Source: Maioricimonas rarisocia
GTDB taxonomy: Bacteria > Planctomycetota > Planctomycetia > Planctomycetales > Planctomycetaceae
DNA length: 64,000 nucleotides
Direction of reading: 5' to 3'
Assembly (NCBI RefSeq): GCF_007747795.1
Contig: NZ_CP036275.1
Location: forward strand, 2,470,001 to 2,534,000
A model generated the notes under the pieces. The model was not told where the DNA came from. It made no database searches and saw only the letters and a list, made by a program, of their open reading frames with translations. The translations under genes and the position numbers were made by a program. Positions 34,948-42,724 of the stretch are shown piece after piece. Positions within the stretch are counted from its first letter, which is position 1. Each line of letters begins with the position of its first letter.

Positions 34948-36147
34948 CTACGATTCTGGCTCGGACTCGTCCCCGGCGGCGGGTGATGACGAGTCGGGGG
35001 TCTGCCGTCGCGGCGGCTTCGGACCGTAAAACTGGTAGTACGTGCACGCGATCCGGGCGTTGTACAGCTTGCGGCGACGGTCTGCCTTTCGCTCAATGGC
35101 ACGCTCGAACTGCGAGTCGGCGGTGAGCACATAGATCGACCACGAATCCAACTCTGCGAAAACCCGCTGCATGTCCTGGTACAGGGCCAGCAGCATGTCG
35201 TGATCGCCGAGTCGTTCGCCGTACGGTGGATTCGTGATCAGACAGCCGTAGGGGCGACTGCTGGAAAGCTCGGACAGCGGCCTGGCCTGAAAGTGAATGT
35301 CGTCTGCGACTCCGGCCGCTTCGGCATGAGGTCGTGCCAGCCCCAGCGCCCGAGCGTCGATGTCGGTGGCGATCATCCGGATCGGAAGCGGTGGCATGAT
35401 GAGATCACGCGCTTCCGTTCGGGCTTCATCCCACAAGGTGGCTGGAATCTGCGACCAGCTCTCCGCGGCGAACGAACGGTTCAGCCCGGGCGCGATGTTG
35501 CGACCGATCAGCGCCGCCTCAATGGGAATCGTTCCGCTGCCGCAGCAGGGATCGGCGAACGGACGCTCCCGGTTCCAGTAGCTCAGCTGGACCAGAGCGG
35601 CAGCGAGTGTCTCGCGCAGGGGGGCGGCACCGACGAGCGTCCGGTAGCCCCGTTTGTGGAGTCCGGCCCCGCTGGTATCGATCGTCAGCAGTGCCTGGTC
35701 GTTGACCATGGCGATCTCGACCCCGTACTCGGCTCCGGTTTCCGGACACCAGTCCTGGTCGTAGATCTTCTGCAGCCTGGTGGCGATCGCCTTTTTGACG
35801 AGCTTCTGGCAGTCGGGCACGCTGGCGAGTGTCGAGCGGACCGAGCGGCCACGAACCGGAAACAGCGCCTCCGCCGAAAACCATTGCTCCCAGGGGAGCG
35901 CGGTCGTGCGGTCGAACAGCTCGCCGAAGTCGGTGCAGGGAAACTCACCAACCTCCACCAGCACACGATCGGCCGAGCGAAGCCAGAGATTGGCGCGACA
36001 GATCGCCGCCGCATCACCGGCGAAACGGACCCGACCATTCTCGATCTGCTGCTGCCCGTAACCGAGGTGCTGCAGTTCGCGTGCGACCACTTTCTCAAGG
36101 CCGAAGGCCGTGGTGGCGATGAGGGACAGATTGTGATCAGCAGGCAT
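34948..36147 (-). CDS. THUMP-domain RNA N2-guanine methyltransferase (RlmL/YpsC type)
   Basis: A 399-residue methyltransferase. The N-terminal half has a THUMP-type RNA-binding region (LIATTAFGLEKVVARELQHLG). The SAM-binding motif is FADPCCGSGTIPIEAALIG and the catalytic motif is CLITNPPYGERLG. This fits the class that makes m2G in 23S rRNA (RlmL N-terminal half, YpsC); the RlmK half is absent. The start is taken as ATG at 36147; an in-frame GTG lies at 36165. No partner nearby. Confidence 0.88.
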   Translation of the reverse strand: MPADHNLSLIATTAFGLEKVVARELQHLGYGQQQIENGRVRFAGDAAAICRANLWLRSADRVLVEVGEFPCTDFGELFDRTTALPWEQWFSAEALFPVRGRSVRSTLASVPDCQKLVKKAIATRLQKIYDQDWCPETGAEYGVEIAMVNDQALLTIDTSGAGLHKRGYRTLVGAAPLRETLAAALVQLSYWNRERPFADPCCGSGTIPIEAALIGRNIAPGLNRSFAAESWSQIPATLWDEARTEARDLIMPPLPIRMIATDIDARALGLARPHAEAAGVADDIHFQARPLSELSSSRPYGCLITNPPYGERLGDHDMLLALYQDMQRVFAELDSWSIYVLTADSQFERAIERKADRRRKLYNARIACTYYQFYGPKPPRRQTPDSSSPAAGDESEPES

Positions 36148-36191
36148 CGACGCAGCAACTCTCACTGTAATACGGCAACATGCAGGAACCT

Positions 36192-37130
36192 TCAGGCGTC
36201 GTCGTTATTTTCGGGACGACCTTCGACGTAGAACCAGTTGTGGATCGGTTCGAGGATCTTCTGAACATCGGCCAGCAACTGTTCGTCGATCGGCTCTTCG
36301 ATCCATTCGGCCCATTGGCGAACGCGGTTCGGGTTGGCACTTCCCGTCACACAGGTCGTCATCTCTTCGTTGGCGACCGAGAACTGCAGAGCCAGCTTGG
36401 CCAGATCCGACCCGGCTTCCTTGCAGCGCTCGGCGGCGCGGGCGCAGACTTCCCGCACTTCCGGGGTCGCTTTGTGCCACTCCGGCAGCGGTGCCCCCGT
36501 CAGCAGGCGGGCCGAGAACGGTGCGGCGTTGATGATGCCGACGTTCTTTTCCTTCAGGTATGGGACCAGGTCGCCGAACATCGTGTTCTGGAGCGTGTAG
36601 TGATTGTACGAGAGCACGACATCCAGGTCGGTCCGGTCCAGCACGTAGCGGAACATCTTCATCGGATAACCGCTCACGCCGACGAAGCGGACCTTCCCCT
36701 GCTCCTGCTGCTTGCGGAGGGCCGGCAACGTCTCGTCGATGATCTGCTGCATGTCGACGAATTCGATGTCGTGGCAGAAGACCATGTCGATGTAGTCGAC
36801 CCCCATCCGTTCGAGGCTGACGTCGATGCTCTCTTCGACACGTTTGGCCGAGAAGTCGAAATGCTGCGGTGCGTACCGGCCCAGCTTGGTGCTGAGGATG
36901 TACGAGTCCCGAGGCACATCCCGGAGGGCGACGCCCAGCATGACCTCGCTCATGCCCCGGCCGTAATAGGGAGACGTGTCGATGTAATTCATGCCGCATT
37001 CGAGCGCGACATGAACCGCCTGGAGGGCTTCATCCAGTTTGACCTGACGGAACTCGCCTCCGAGGGAGGAGGCACCAAAGGAAAGAATCGGCAGTTCCAG
37101 GCCGGTCTGGCCAAGCGAGCGACGTTTCAT
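36192..37130 (-). CDS. aldo/keto reductase
   Basis: A 312-residue NAD(P)-dependent oxidoreductase with a TIM barrel. Catalytic residues appear in YIDTSPYYGRGMSE (Asp and Tyr), STKLGRY (Lys) and VFCHDIEF (His). The start MKRRSLGQTGLELPILSFGAS is typical of the branch containing L-galactose and D-arabinose/L-fucose dehydrogenases. ATG at 37130. An RbsD/FucU-type gene lies 86 bp upstream on the same strand, so oxidation of L-fucose or a similar sugar is plausible but not shown. Confidence 0.88.
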   Translation of the reverse strand: MKRRSLGQTGLELPILSFGASSLGGEFRQVKLDEALQAVHVALECGMNYIDTSPYYGRGMSEVMLGVALRDVPRDSYILSTKLGRYAPQHFDFSAKRVEESIDVSLERMGVDYIDMVFCHDIEFVDMQQIIDETLPALRKQQEQGKVRFVGVSGYPMKMFRYVLDRTDLDVVLSYNHYTLQNTMFGDLVPYLKEKNVGIINAAPFSARLLTGAPLPEWHKATPEVREVCARAAERCKEAGSDLAKLALQFSVANEEMTTCVTGSANPNRVRQWAEWIEEPIDEQLLADVQKILEPIHNWFYVEGRPENNDDA

Positions 37131-37216
37131 GAGGGTTCGCGCCTTCTTATCAGCAACGGAGGATCGAACGGGGCGATGCAGGCCGTCATTCTCTGTGTTC
37201 GCGGCAGCGGGGCGAC

Positions 37217-37669
37217 TCAGGTGCCCGGCTGGCGGACGCCGATGGTCAGCAGCAGGTTGGCCCACAGGGCCTGCTCGGCCGTCTGGATCGTCAACACATG
37301 ATGCGGACCGGCCACCGCCTCGTAGAAGTCCCACTTCTCAATCGGTTCGAGTTCCACGTCAACGTCGGCGTGCTTGAGGATCTGTCGGTACTCGTTCCAG
37401 ATTGGCGGATCACCCTGCCCCGCATACGGGTCGTCGGCTGGAATCCCCATCGTATTGGCGGCCTCGATGGGGATGGCCGCGGTCAGTGCCTTCAGAACGT
37501 CGGTGCAGTTGACCACACCCGGCATCAGGTTCAGGGAGATCAGCTCGGCGTTTGGGCCAAGCGTATTGTACGCGGGGTAATTGCCATCCGCGATGAGGAC
37601 CTTCGAGTGATGACCGGCCCGGCCGAGGAGAAGGTTGATTTCGGGATGGATGAGCGTCTGCTTCAGCAC
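37217..37669 (-). CDS. RbsD/FucU-family sugar mutarotase
   Basis: A 150-residue protein of the RbsD/FucU fold, which interconverts anomers of ribose or fucose. The opening LKQTLIHPEINLLLGRAGHHSKVLIADGNYPAYN carries the conserved His and Asp of the family. It is longer than RbsD (about 139), near FucU. Start: GTG at 37669 with GGAG seven bases upstream; an in-frame TTG at 37705 is less likely. It probably shares a transcript with the downstream aldo/keto reductase. Confidence 0.87.
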   Translation of the reverse strand: MLKQTLIHPEINLLLGRAGHHSKVLIADGNYPAYNTLGPNAELISLNLMPGVVNCTDVLKALTAAIPIEAANTMGIPADDPYAGQGDPPIWNEYRQILKHADVDVELEPIEKWDFYEAVAGPHHVLTIQTAEQALWANLLLTIGVRQPGT

Positions 37670-37743
37670 GGCGTTGCTCCAGCGAATTGGTTGAGAGGCG
37701 TTCAATCGCGTTGTTCGAGGGGGAACAGTTTCGCTGATCCCGA

Positions 37744-38565
37744 TCAGTCAGGGTGATTCTCTTCCGGATGATGCAGCCAGCGGAACCCGCTGCGCGGTGA
37801 AATGGTCGCAAGCTGCACCGCTCCGCCGACCAGGTCCGGGTCGGGAGTGAACTCGGAGAACTGGATCTGCGTTTCGACGAGGAAGTTGACCACGCGGGCG
37901 GCTTCGGCCAGCGGCGTGCCGGGGAACAGCATCGGCTGGCGAACGCGTTCCTGGACTTTCTGCATCACGTCCTGGATCTCGTCTTCCTTGACGATTCCCA
38001 GTTCCGTCAGGGCTGCCGAAAGTTGCGGACTGAACCCGAAGTCCAGCCGCAGTGCCCCTTCGTAGGTTCCGCCGTACGTGATGCGGGCAGTGTTCTTCGG
38101 CCGGGCAATCGTGGGGCCGATGACCTCGTCTTTCTGAAAACCGTACTCGATGAATTCCGGCTGCTGCGAGTGCTTCGAGTAGCCGGCGATGTAGCAGATC
38201 AGCGGATGGTCGGACTCCATTTCCTCAATGGCCGGCCGATACGTTTCGTCGAACAGCAACTGCTTGAGCCGCTCGGCGACCTCTTCGACCGTGACGCTCT
38301 CGGGATCGATCCGCCAGGTACGGTGGTCGCGGCGACGTCCCTGAAGCCGCTCGCTCAATTCGTACATGAGGTTCGAAACCGAGTGGCCAGCGATGTCCGA
38401 GAGGCCGATGACGATCGCCCCCAGGGGAGTCTTCTCGTGAAGCGAAAAGACTTTCTGGCATCGGCCGTACGCCTGCAGCGATCCATCTTCGAGGTGTGTC
38501 GTTGCGGCACTGTCCGATCCGAGAACGATGCCGTCATTCACAATGGCACAAATGGCGATGGACAT
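37744..38565 (-). CDS. Ntn-hydrolase (proteasome-beta-like) superfamily protein
   Basis: A 273-residue protein whose start MSIAICAIVNDGIVLGSDSA resembles the first strands and the catalytic turn of proteasome beta, HslV and Anbu subunits (GIVLGSDSAAT). If Met1 is removed, Ser2 would be the N-terminal nucleophile, as in Ntn hydrolases. Further segments (LGAIVIGLSDIAG, PLICYIAGYSKHSQQP, ARITYGGTYEGALR) fit the alternating strand-helix pattern. It is longer than Anbu (about 240) and lacks Thr. It is not a standard 20S proteasome gene: no alpha subunit, Mpa or ARC is nearby. Self-cleaving protease or aminohydrolase function is inference. Confidence 0.65.
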   Translation of the reverse strand: MSIAICAIVNDGIVLGSDSAATTHLEDGSLQAYGRCQKVFSLHEKTPLGAIVIGLSDIAGHSVSNLMYELSERLQGRRRDHRTWRIDPESVTVEEVAERLKQLLFDETYRPAIEEMESDHPLICYIAGYSKHSQQPEFIEYGFQKDEVIGPTIARPKNTARITYGGTYEGALRLDFGFSPQLSAALTELGIVKEDEIQDVMQKVQERVRQPMLFPGTPLAEAARVVNFLVETQIQFSEFTPDPDLVGGAVQLATISPRSGFRWLHHPEENHPD

Positions 38566-38830
38566 GCTGTGAATCGCTGGGGCTGAGGTCGAGGGGCCGC
38601 AACGAACCGGCCTGAACGCAGCAGAGAGTATCGCAGGAGGCCGGACGGGAAAAGTCGCCTTCCGTCACAGGGCGACATCGTTCGGCAGACCGGGGATGCC
38701 ACGAGAGACCGGTCGGAAGTGATTGCCTATGATTGGAAAGACGATGCATCGGGACCGGCAGGATGCGCCCGCCGCGACCGGCCCCGGCCCCGGTGCCGAT
38801 GTGCCTGCGAATTCTGGTCAAGGCGACAAG

Positions 38831-39922
38831 ATGGATGCGTTTCTGAGTAGTCCCCCACCTTTCGTGGGTCCCCGTTTCGACCGGCTCCTGCAGCAACTGT
38901 CGGAGTCCTCCCATGCTCTGGAAGGAACGGATGCGTGGCCCGGCAAGCAGTTCGACGAACTTGCGGACGCGGGCGTCCTGCAGTGGTCGATCCCGGAAGA
39001 GTACGGTGGATTGACGCTCTCTCCGGAACAGCTGATGTACGGCTACGAGCGGATGGCGACGAGCTGTCTGACGACGACGTTTGTCCTCACGCAACGCATC
39101 GGAGCCTGCCAGCGCATCGCCAGTAGCGAGAATGACGAAGTCCGCCAGGAACTGCTGCCGGCGCTGGCGACGGGCGACCTGTTCGCAACGGTGGGGATCT
39201 CACATCTGACGACGTCGCGTCAGCACCTCAAGCAGCCGGCTGTGCGTGCAGAACATGCGGACGGGAAGTGGATCCTCTCGGGAACCGTCCCGTGGGTGAC
39301 CGGAGGCAATCGGGCCGACGTGATCGTAACTGGCGGAACGTGCGAGGACGGCAATCAGTTGTTGATCGCCCTGCCGACCGATCTGCCGGGCGTAACGTGT
39401 CAGGCGCCGCCAAAGCTGCTCGCGCTCAATGCGTCGCAGACCGGTTCGGTCGAACTGGACCGGGTTGAGGTGGACGAACGGAACCTGCTGGCCGGTCCGG
39501 TAGAAGGTGTGATGAACCGCGGTCAGGGGGGCGGCGCCGGTTCGGTGACGACGTCGGCACTGGCGGTCGGCCTCACCGGCCGCGCCGTCGAAGAGCTGCA
39601 GAAGGAAGCGTCCCGCCGCGACGATTTGGTCGAGACCGTCGATTCGCTCGAAAGAGAGCGGGACCAGCTCCGGACGGACCTGTACGCGGTGGCCCGCGGC
39701 GACGCGGTCGGAATGTTTGCCGGCGAGATCCGTCAGCGAGCCAACTCGCTGGTATTGCGGGCGACGCAGGCGTACCTGGCGGCGTCGAAGGGAGCCGGAT
39801 TTGTTGCCGGACACCCGGCGGAGCGGTCGGTGCGGGAGGCGATGTTCTTCCTGGTCTGGTCCTGTCCGCAGCCGGTGCTGCAGGCAGCGCTCAGGGAATT
39901 CGCGTGTTCCCTGGACGAATGA
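38831..39922 (+). CDS. acyl-CoA dehydrogenase-like flavoprotein
   Basis: A 363-residue protein of the acyl-CoA dehydrogenase fold. The N-terminal helices (FDELADAGVLQWSIPEEYGG) are followed by the flavin-proximal strand region (DGKWILSGTVPWVTGGNRAD) and helical C-terminal domain (GMFAGEIRQRANSLVLRATQAYLAASKG). A clear catalytic Glu cannot be assigned. No partner beta-oxidation genes surround it. ATG at 38831 with AAGG upstream; an ATG at 38729 is possible. Confidence 0.8.
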   Translation: MDAFLSSPPPFVGPRFDRLLQQLSESSHALEGTDAWPGKQFDELADAGVLQWSIPEEYGGLTLSPEQLMYGYERMATSCLTTTFVLTQRIGACQRIASSENDEVRQELLPALATGDLFATVGISHLTTSRQHLKQPAVRAEHADGKWILSGTVPWVTGGNRADVIVTGGTCEDGNQLLIALPTDLPGVTCQAPPKLLALNASQTGSVELDRVEVDERNLLAGPVEGVMNRGQGGGAGSVTTSALAVGLTGRAVEELQKEASRRDDLVETVDSLERERDQLRTDLYAVARGDAVGMFAGEIRQRANSLVLRATQAYLAASKGAGFVAGHPAERSVREAMFFLVWSCPQPVLQAALREFACSLDE

Positions 39923-39959
39923 TCGCATTGCGTCCGCCGCGTGCGTCCGTCGGGAGTGC

Positions 39960-40898
39960 TCAGGCGGAAATCTGCGATTCGTGTTCACGCAGCTGGTCCA
40001 CCTTGTCCCGCAACAGACGGACGAGGTGATCGAAGTGCTCGCGAGCTTCGATGAATTCGAGGTGATCGCGATGAAGCAGGTTGCGGTCCTCGTCGTGGGA
40101 AATCGCGTGTGTGAGACGGAGCAGGCGCTGCTCGAGTTCGCTCCTCAACTGCTTCAGCAGCGTTGCCGCAGACATCTCCGCCTCTTTCGCCAGCTTGTGA
40201 ACGGTCGAGCGGTCTTCGTAGCGTTCCTGGGGAGAGAGGGCCCGTGATTCGGCCCGGGCGGTGCGACGTTCGACTTCGTCCATGTCGACGAGACGGCCGA
40301 ACGGGCTGATCGCCTGTTTGGCAGAGTCTGCGGCGGTCATGGCGCGTTCCAGACCCCGGCGTGCCCGTTCGAAGTCGGGGCGGATCTTCAGGGCCCGTTC
40401 GTAATGCAGGATCGCCTGCTGAGTGTTCCCCATCTCCAGATACGCATTGGCCAGATTCTGGTACGCCTCGGCCATCTCGGGGGAGAGGCGGATGGCTTCC
40501 TTGTAGGCCGAAACCGCCATGCTCAACTGGTTCTGGCCGCGATAGGCAATGCCGAGGTTGTAGTAGGCCTCGGCACAACGACGGTCTTTGGTGAGGGCCT
40601 GGCGGAGCGTCTTGACGGCGGCGTTGTAATCCTTCTTCCGGTTGTAGACCGCTCCCAGATTGATGAGCGGCTGCGCCTGGCGGGCATCGAGCCGGTTGAT
40701 CTGCCGGAAGTGCTCGGCAGCGAGGTCGTAATCCTGCAGCATGAAGGCGGTCGTTGCCATTCCTTCGTGGGCTGCGATACAGCGGCTGTCGAGCGCGATT
40801 GCCTCGCGGAAAAGCCCCGCCGCCTGCTGGAGTTCGCGGCGTTTGAGGCAGGCGCGGGCCTGCTTGAGGATTTCGTCCGAGCTGCGTGCTTCCGTCAT
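39960..40898 (-). CDS. TPR-repeat protein with C-terminal helical domain
   Basis: A 312-residue cytoplasmic protein. At least four TPR units (for example AAVKTLRQALTKDRRCAEAYY and AVSAYKEAIRLSPEMAEAYQN) fill residues about 15-185. A basic and acidic helical C-terminal half follows (KLAKEAEMSAATLLKQLRSELE, possible coiled coil). The start is ATG at 40898 because GGAG lies nine bases upstream; an ATG at 40913 has no site. No export signal. It lies 109 bp downstream of the 41.0-kb gene and may share its transcript. Confidence 0.78.
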   Translation of the reverse strand: MTEARSSDEILKQARACLKRRELQQAAGLFREAIALDSRCIAAHEGMATTAFMLQDYDLAAEHFRQINRLDARQAQPLINLGAVYNRKKDYNAAVKTLRQALTKDRRCAEAYYNLGIAYRGQNQLSMAVSAYKEAIRLSPEMAEAYQNLANAYLEMGNTQQAILHYERALKIRPDFERARRGLERAMTAADSAKQAISPFGRLVDMDEVERRTARAESRALSPQERYEDRSTVHKLAKEAEMSAATLLKQLRSELEQRLLRLTHAISHDEDRNLLHRDHLEFIEAREHFDHLVRLLRDKVDQLREHESQISA

Positions 40899-41007
40899 GC
40901 GACTGGGCTCCATGGACTTCGTGTCAATGCGGTGACCGCACCCGTTCCACGCACGCCGGCCCGACCGAAGGGGGATACCGACCCTCAGTCTATCCTCAGG
41001 CCCGAAC

Positions 41008-41487
41008 TCATTGCAAAGTTTCTTCGTCTTCCCCCGGGGGGAGCAGGGGCGGAGCCGACGCGTCGATGCCGCAGTGGACACTGGCGCAGATGGCCTCGAA
41101 TACGGGGCCGACCTCGTCCAGTTCGGTGTCTGTCGCCTGGTAGAAGACAAGCACCGTGTGCTGTTCGTCCTGAAAGGCCCTGAGGAATGCGCTGTTGAGC
41201 ATTTCCAGATAGACGAACTCGATGTCGCGGGCGAACGCGGGGCGGTGGGCGATCTCGGTCATGGTCGGATAAACGTCCACTTCCGCGTAGTCGTCCCGAA
41301 ACGCTTCGACTGCGGCGTCGAGGACATGTTCGGGCGACGGACGGTCCCGGAGCAGCGTGACCGACCAGAAGGAGGTCCCCTCGTCACTGACCGTCACCGA
41401 GAGCTCGGAACTGCCACCTTCTTCACTCAGTTCCCAGTCCTCCGGGTAGCGAAACTGAATGCCTGCCTTTCGATACAGCCTGTCCAT
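41008..41487 (-). CDS. PsbP/DcrB-like small protein, hypothetical
   Basis: A 159-residue protein with no export signal. The pattern of a beta-rich opening (GIQFRYPEDWELSEEGGSSE), the middle strand SFWSVTLLRDRP and the final HTVLVFYQATDTELDEVGPVFEAI resembles the PsbP/DcrB-like fold (DUF1795 type), often involved in stress or toxin binding. The match is by eye and weak. The acidic tail (PPGEDEETLQ) is plain. ATG at 41487 has no clear Shine-Dalgarno. Confidence 0.6.
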   Translation of the reverse strand: MDRLYRKAGIQFRYPEDWELSEEGGSSELSVTVSDEGTSFWSVTLLRDRPSPEHVLDAAVEAFRDDYAEVDVYPTMTEIAHRPAFARDIEFVYLEMLNSAFLRAFQDEQHTVLVFYQATDTELDEVGPVFEAICASVHCGIDASAPPLLPPGEDEETLQ

Positions 41488-41601
41488 GACTTGCGGGTCT
41501 CTGCCGGTTCTGACAATCTTGAGTTGTTCGCATTCCGCCGTTGCAGTACTGTAGCAGGAGCGGGTCTTGCGGACGAAACCTATCGCGGAAAGGAGAAGAA
41601 T

Positions 41602-41961
41602 ATGGCATCCACCCGGGCAGCAGAGGTCGCGGAGGTACTCTGGGAACTCAAGCGCGCGGGTAAGGTTGCGACCTACACAGCGATTGCGCGGCGTGCCGGC
41701 TTCAGTGCCGGTGCGAACGGTCGAGCCATGAAAGCGTGTTTGAAAACCATTCGTCGCGACTGGCCCCACCTGCAGTGGTGGCGTGCGATCAGCGACGACA
41801 AGACCGTCAAGGCCGGCGGCGAGCAGGAAGGCCACCTGAAGGAAATCGGTATCGAGCCTTCGGGCGATCCTCAGGACGGTCGCGCCTCCCTGATCGTGGA
41901 GGACGAGGCTGTCATGAACTGGGAAGCTGCCGAAGAGACCGAAGCCGCCGAACTCGGCTGA
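41602..41961 (+). CDS. MGMT/ATL-like winged-helix DNA-binding protein
   Basis: A 119-residue protein. VLWELKRAGKVATYTAIARRAGFS matches the start of the winged-helix domain of O6-alkylguanine-DNA alkyltransferases (PGxVATYGxIAxxAG). The active-site box PCHRV is replaced by PHLQWWR, so the transferring Cys is gone, as in alkyltransferase-like (ATL) proteins that bind lesions without repair. A 40-residue acidic tail is unusual. ATG at 41602 with AAGGAG six bases upstream. Divergent from the 41.0-kb gene. Confidence 0.6.
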   Translation: MASTRAAEVAEVLWELKRAGKVATYTAIARRAGFSAGANGRAMKACLKTIRRDWPHLQWWRAISDDKTVKAGGEQEGHLKEIGIEPSGDPQDGRASLIVEDEAVMNWEAAEETEAAELG

Positions 41962-42142
41962 GGCACGGACTCTTCCGGCGTCATGTCGACCCGCCCGCCT
42001 GCGGACTCCGCGGGCCGTGGCGTGGCGACGACGCCCCCCCCGGGCAGTCTGAGTCCTGTCCGGCAGGCACGGCCAGCATCAGAACTGGCACGGCCGACAC
42101 CGCCAGGGCTGGTACTCGCCGAACCCCCTTCTGCAGCCGTTC

Positions 42143-42724
42143 ATGATTCTCACCGGCGACGAGATCCAGACGCGACTTGGTTCGGACATCGTGATCGATC
42201 CGTTCGATGAGTCGCAGCTGAATCCCAACAGTTACAACCTGCGTCTGCATGATGAACTGCTCGTCTACGAAGAGATCGTGCTCGATATGCGCAGGCCCAA
42301 CCGGTCCCGCCGGTACAGGATCCCGCCTGAAGGAATCGTCCTCAGTCCGAATCAGCTCTACCTGGGGCGGACGGTCGAGCGGACCGAGAGTCACAATGTG
42401 GTTCCAATGCTCGAAGGACGCTCTTCGGTCGGTCGGCTGGGACTGTTTGTCCACGTGACGGCCGGCTTCGGTGACGTCGGATTCTGTGGCTACTGGACGC
42501 TGGAGATGTTTGCCGTTCAGCCGGTGAGGATCTACGCAGGCATCGAGATCTGCCAGATCTTCTATCACACGGTGGAAGGGAACATTCGCGAGTACTGCAG
42601 CGACAAGTACCAGAACAATCACGACATTCAGCCGAGCCTCCTGTACCGCGAGTTCCGCAGCGAAGCCGACGAAAGGCAGATGCGGTTCGGTTTCGGTCAG
42701 GAACCACCCGATTCAGGAGACTGA
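42143..42724 (+). CDS. dcd: dCTP deaminase
   Basis: A 193-residue enzyme that deaminates dCTP to dUTP, feeding dTMP synthesis. The family blocks are complete: MILTGDEIQTRLGSDIVIDP, DESQLNPNSYNLRLHD, MLEGRSSVGRLGLFVHVTAG with the catalytic Ser/Arg, and TLEMFAVQPVRIYAGIEICQ. The C-terminus covers the nucleotide (KYQNNHDIQPSLLY). A bifunctional dCTP deaminase/dUTPase is not excluded. Its 3' end overlaps the convergent TAXI gene by 28 bp. Confidence 0.93.
   Translation: MILTGDEIQTRLGSDIVIDPFDESQLNPNSYNLRLHDELLVYEEIVLDMRRPNRSRRYRIPPEGIVLSPNQLYLGRTVERTESHNVVPMLEGRSSVGRLGLFVHVTAGFGDVGFCGYWTLEMFAVQPVRIYAGIEICQIFYHTVEGNIREYCSDKYQNNHDIQPSLLYREFRSEADERQMRFGFGQEPPDSGD

Noticed and set aside
38534-39094. 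Minus-strand frame extending across the start of the Ntn-like gene and into the acyl-CoA dehydrogenase gene
   Set aside because: Its product is Arg/His-rich without domain features, and the region is explained by two real genes.
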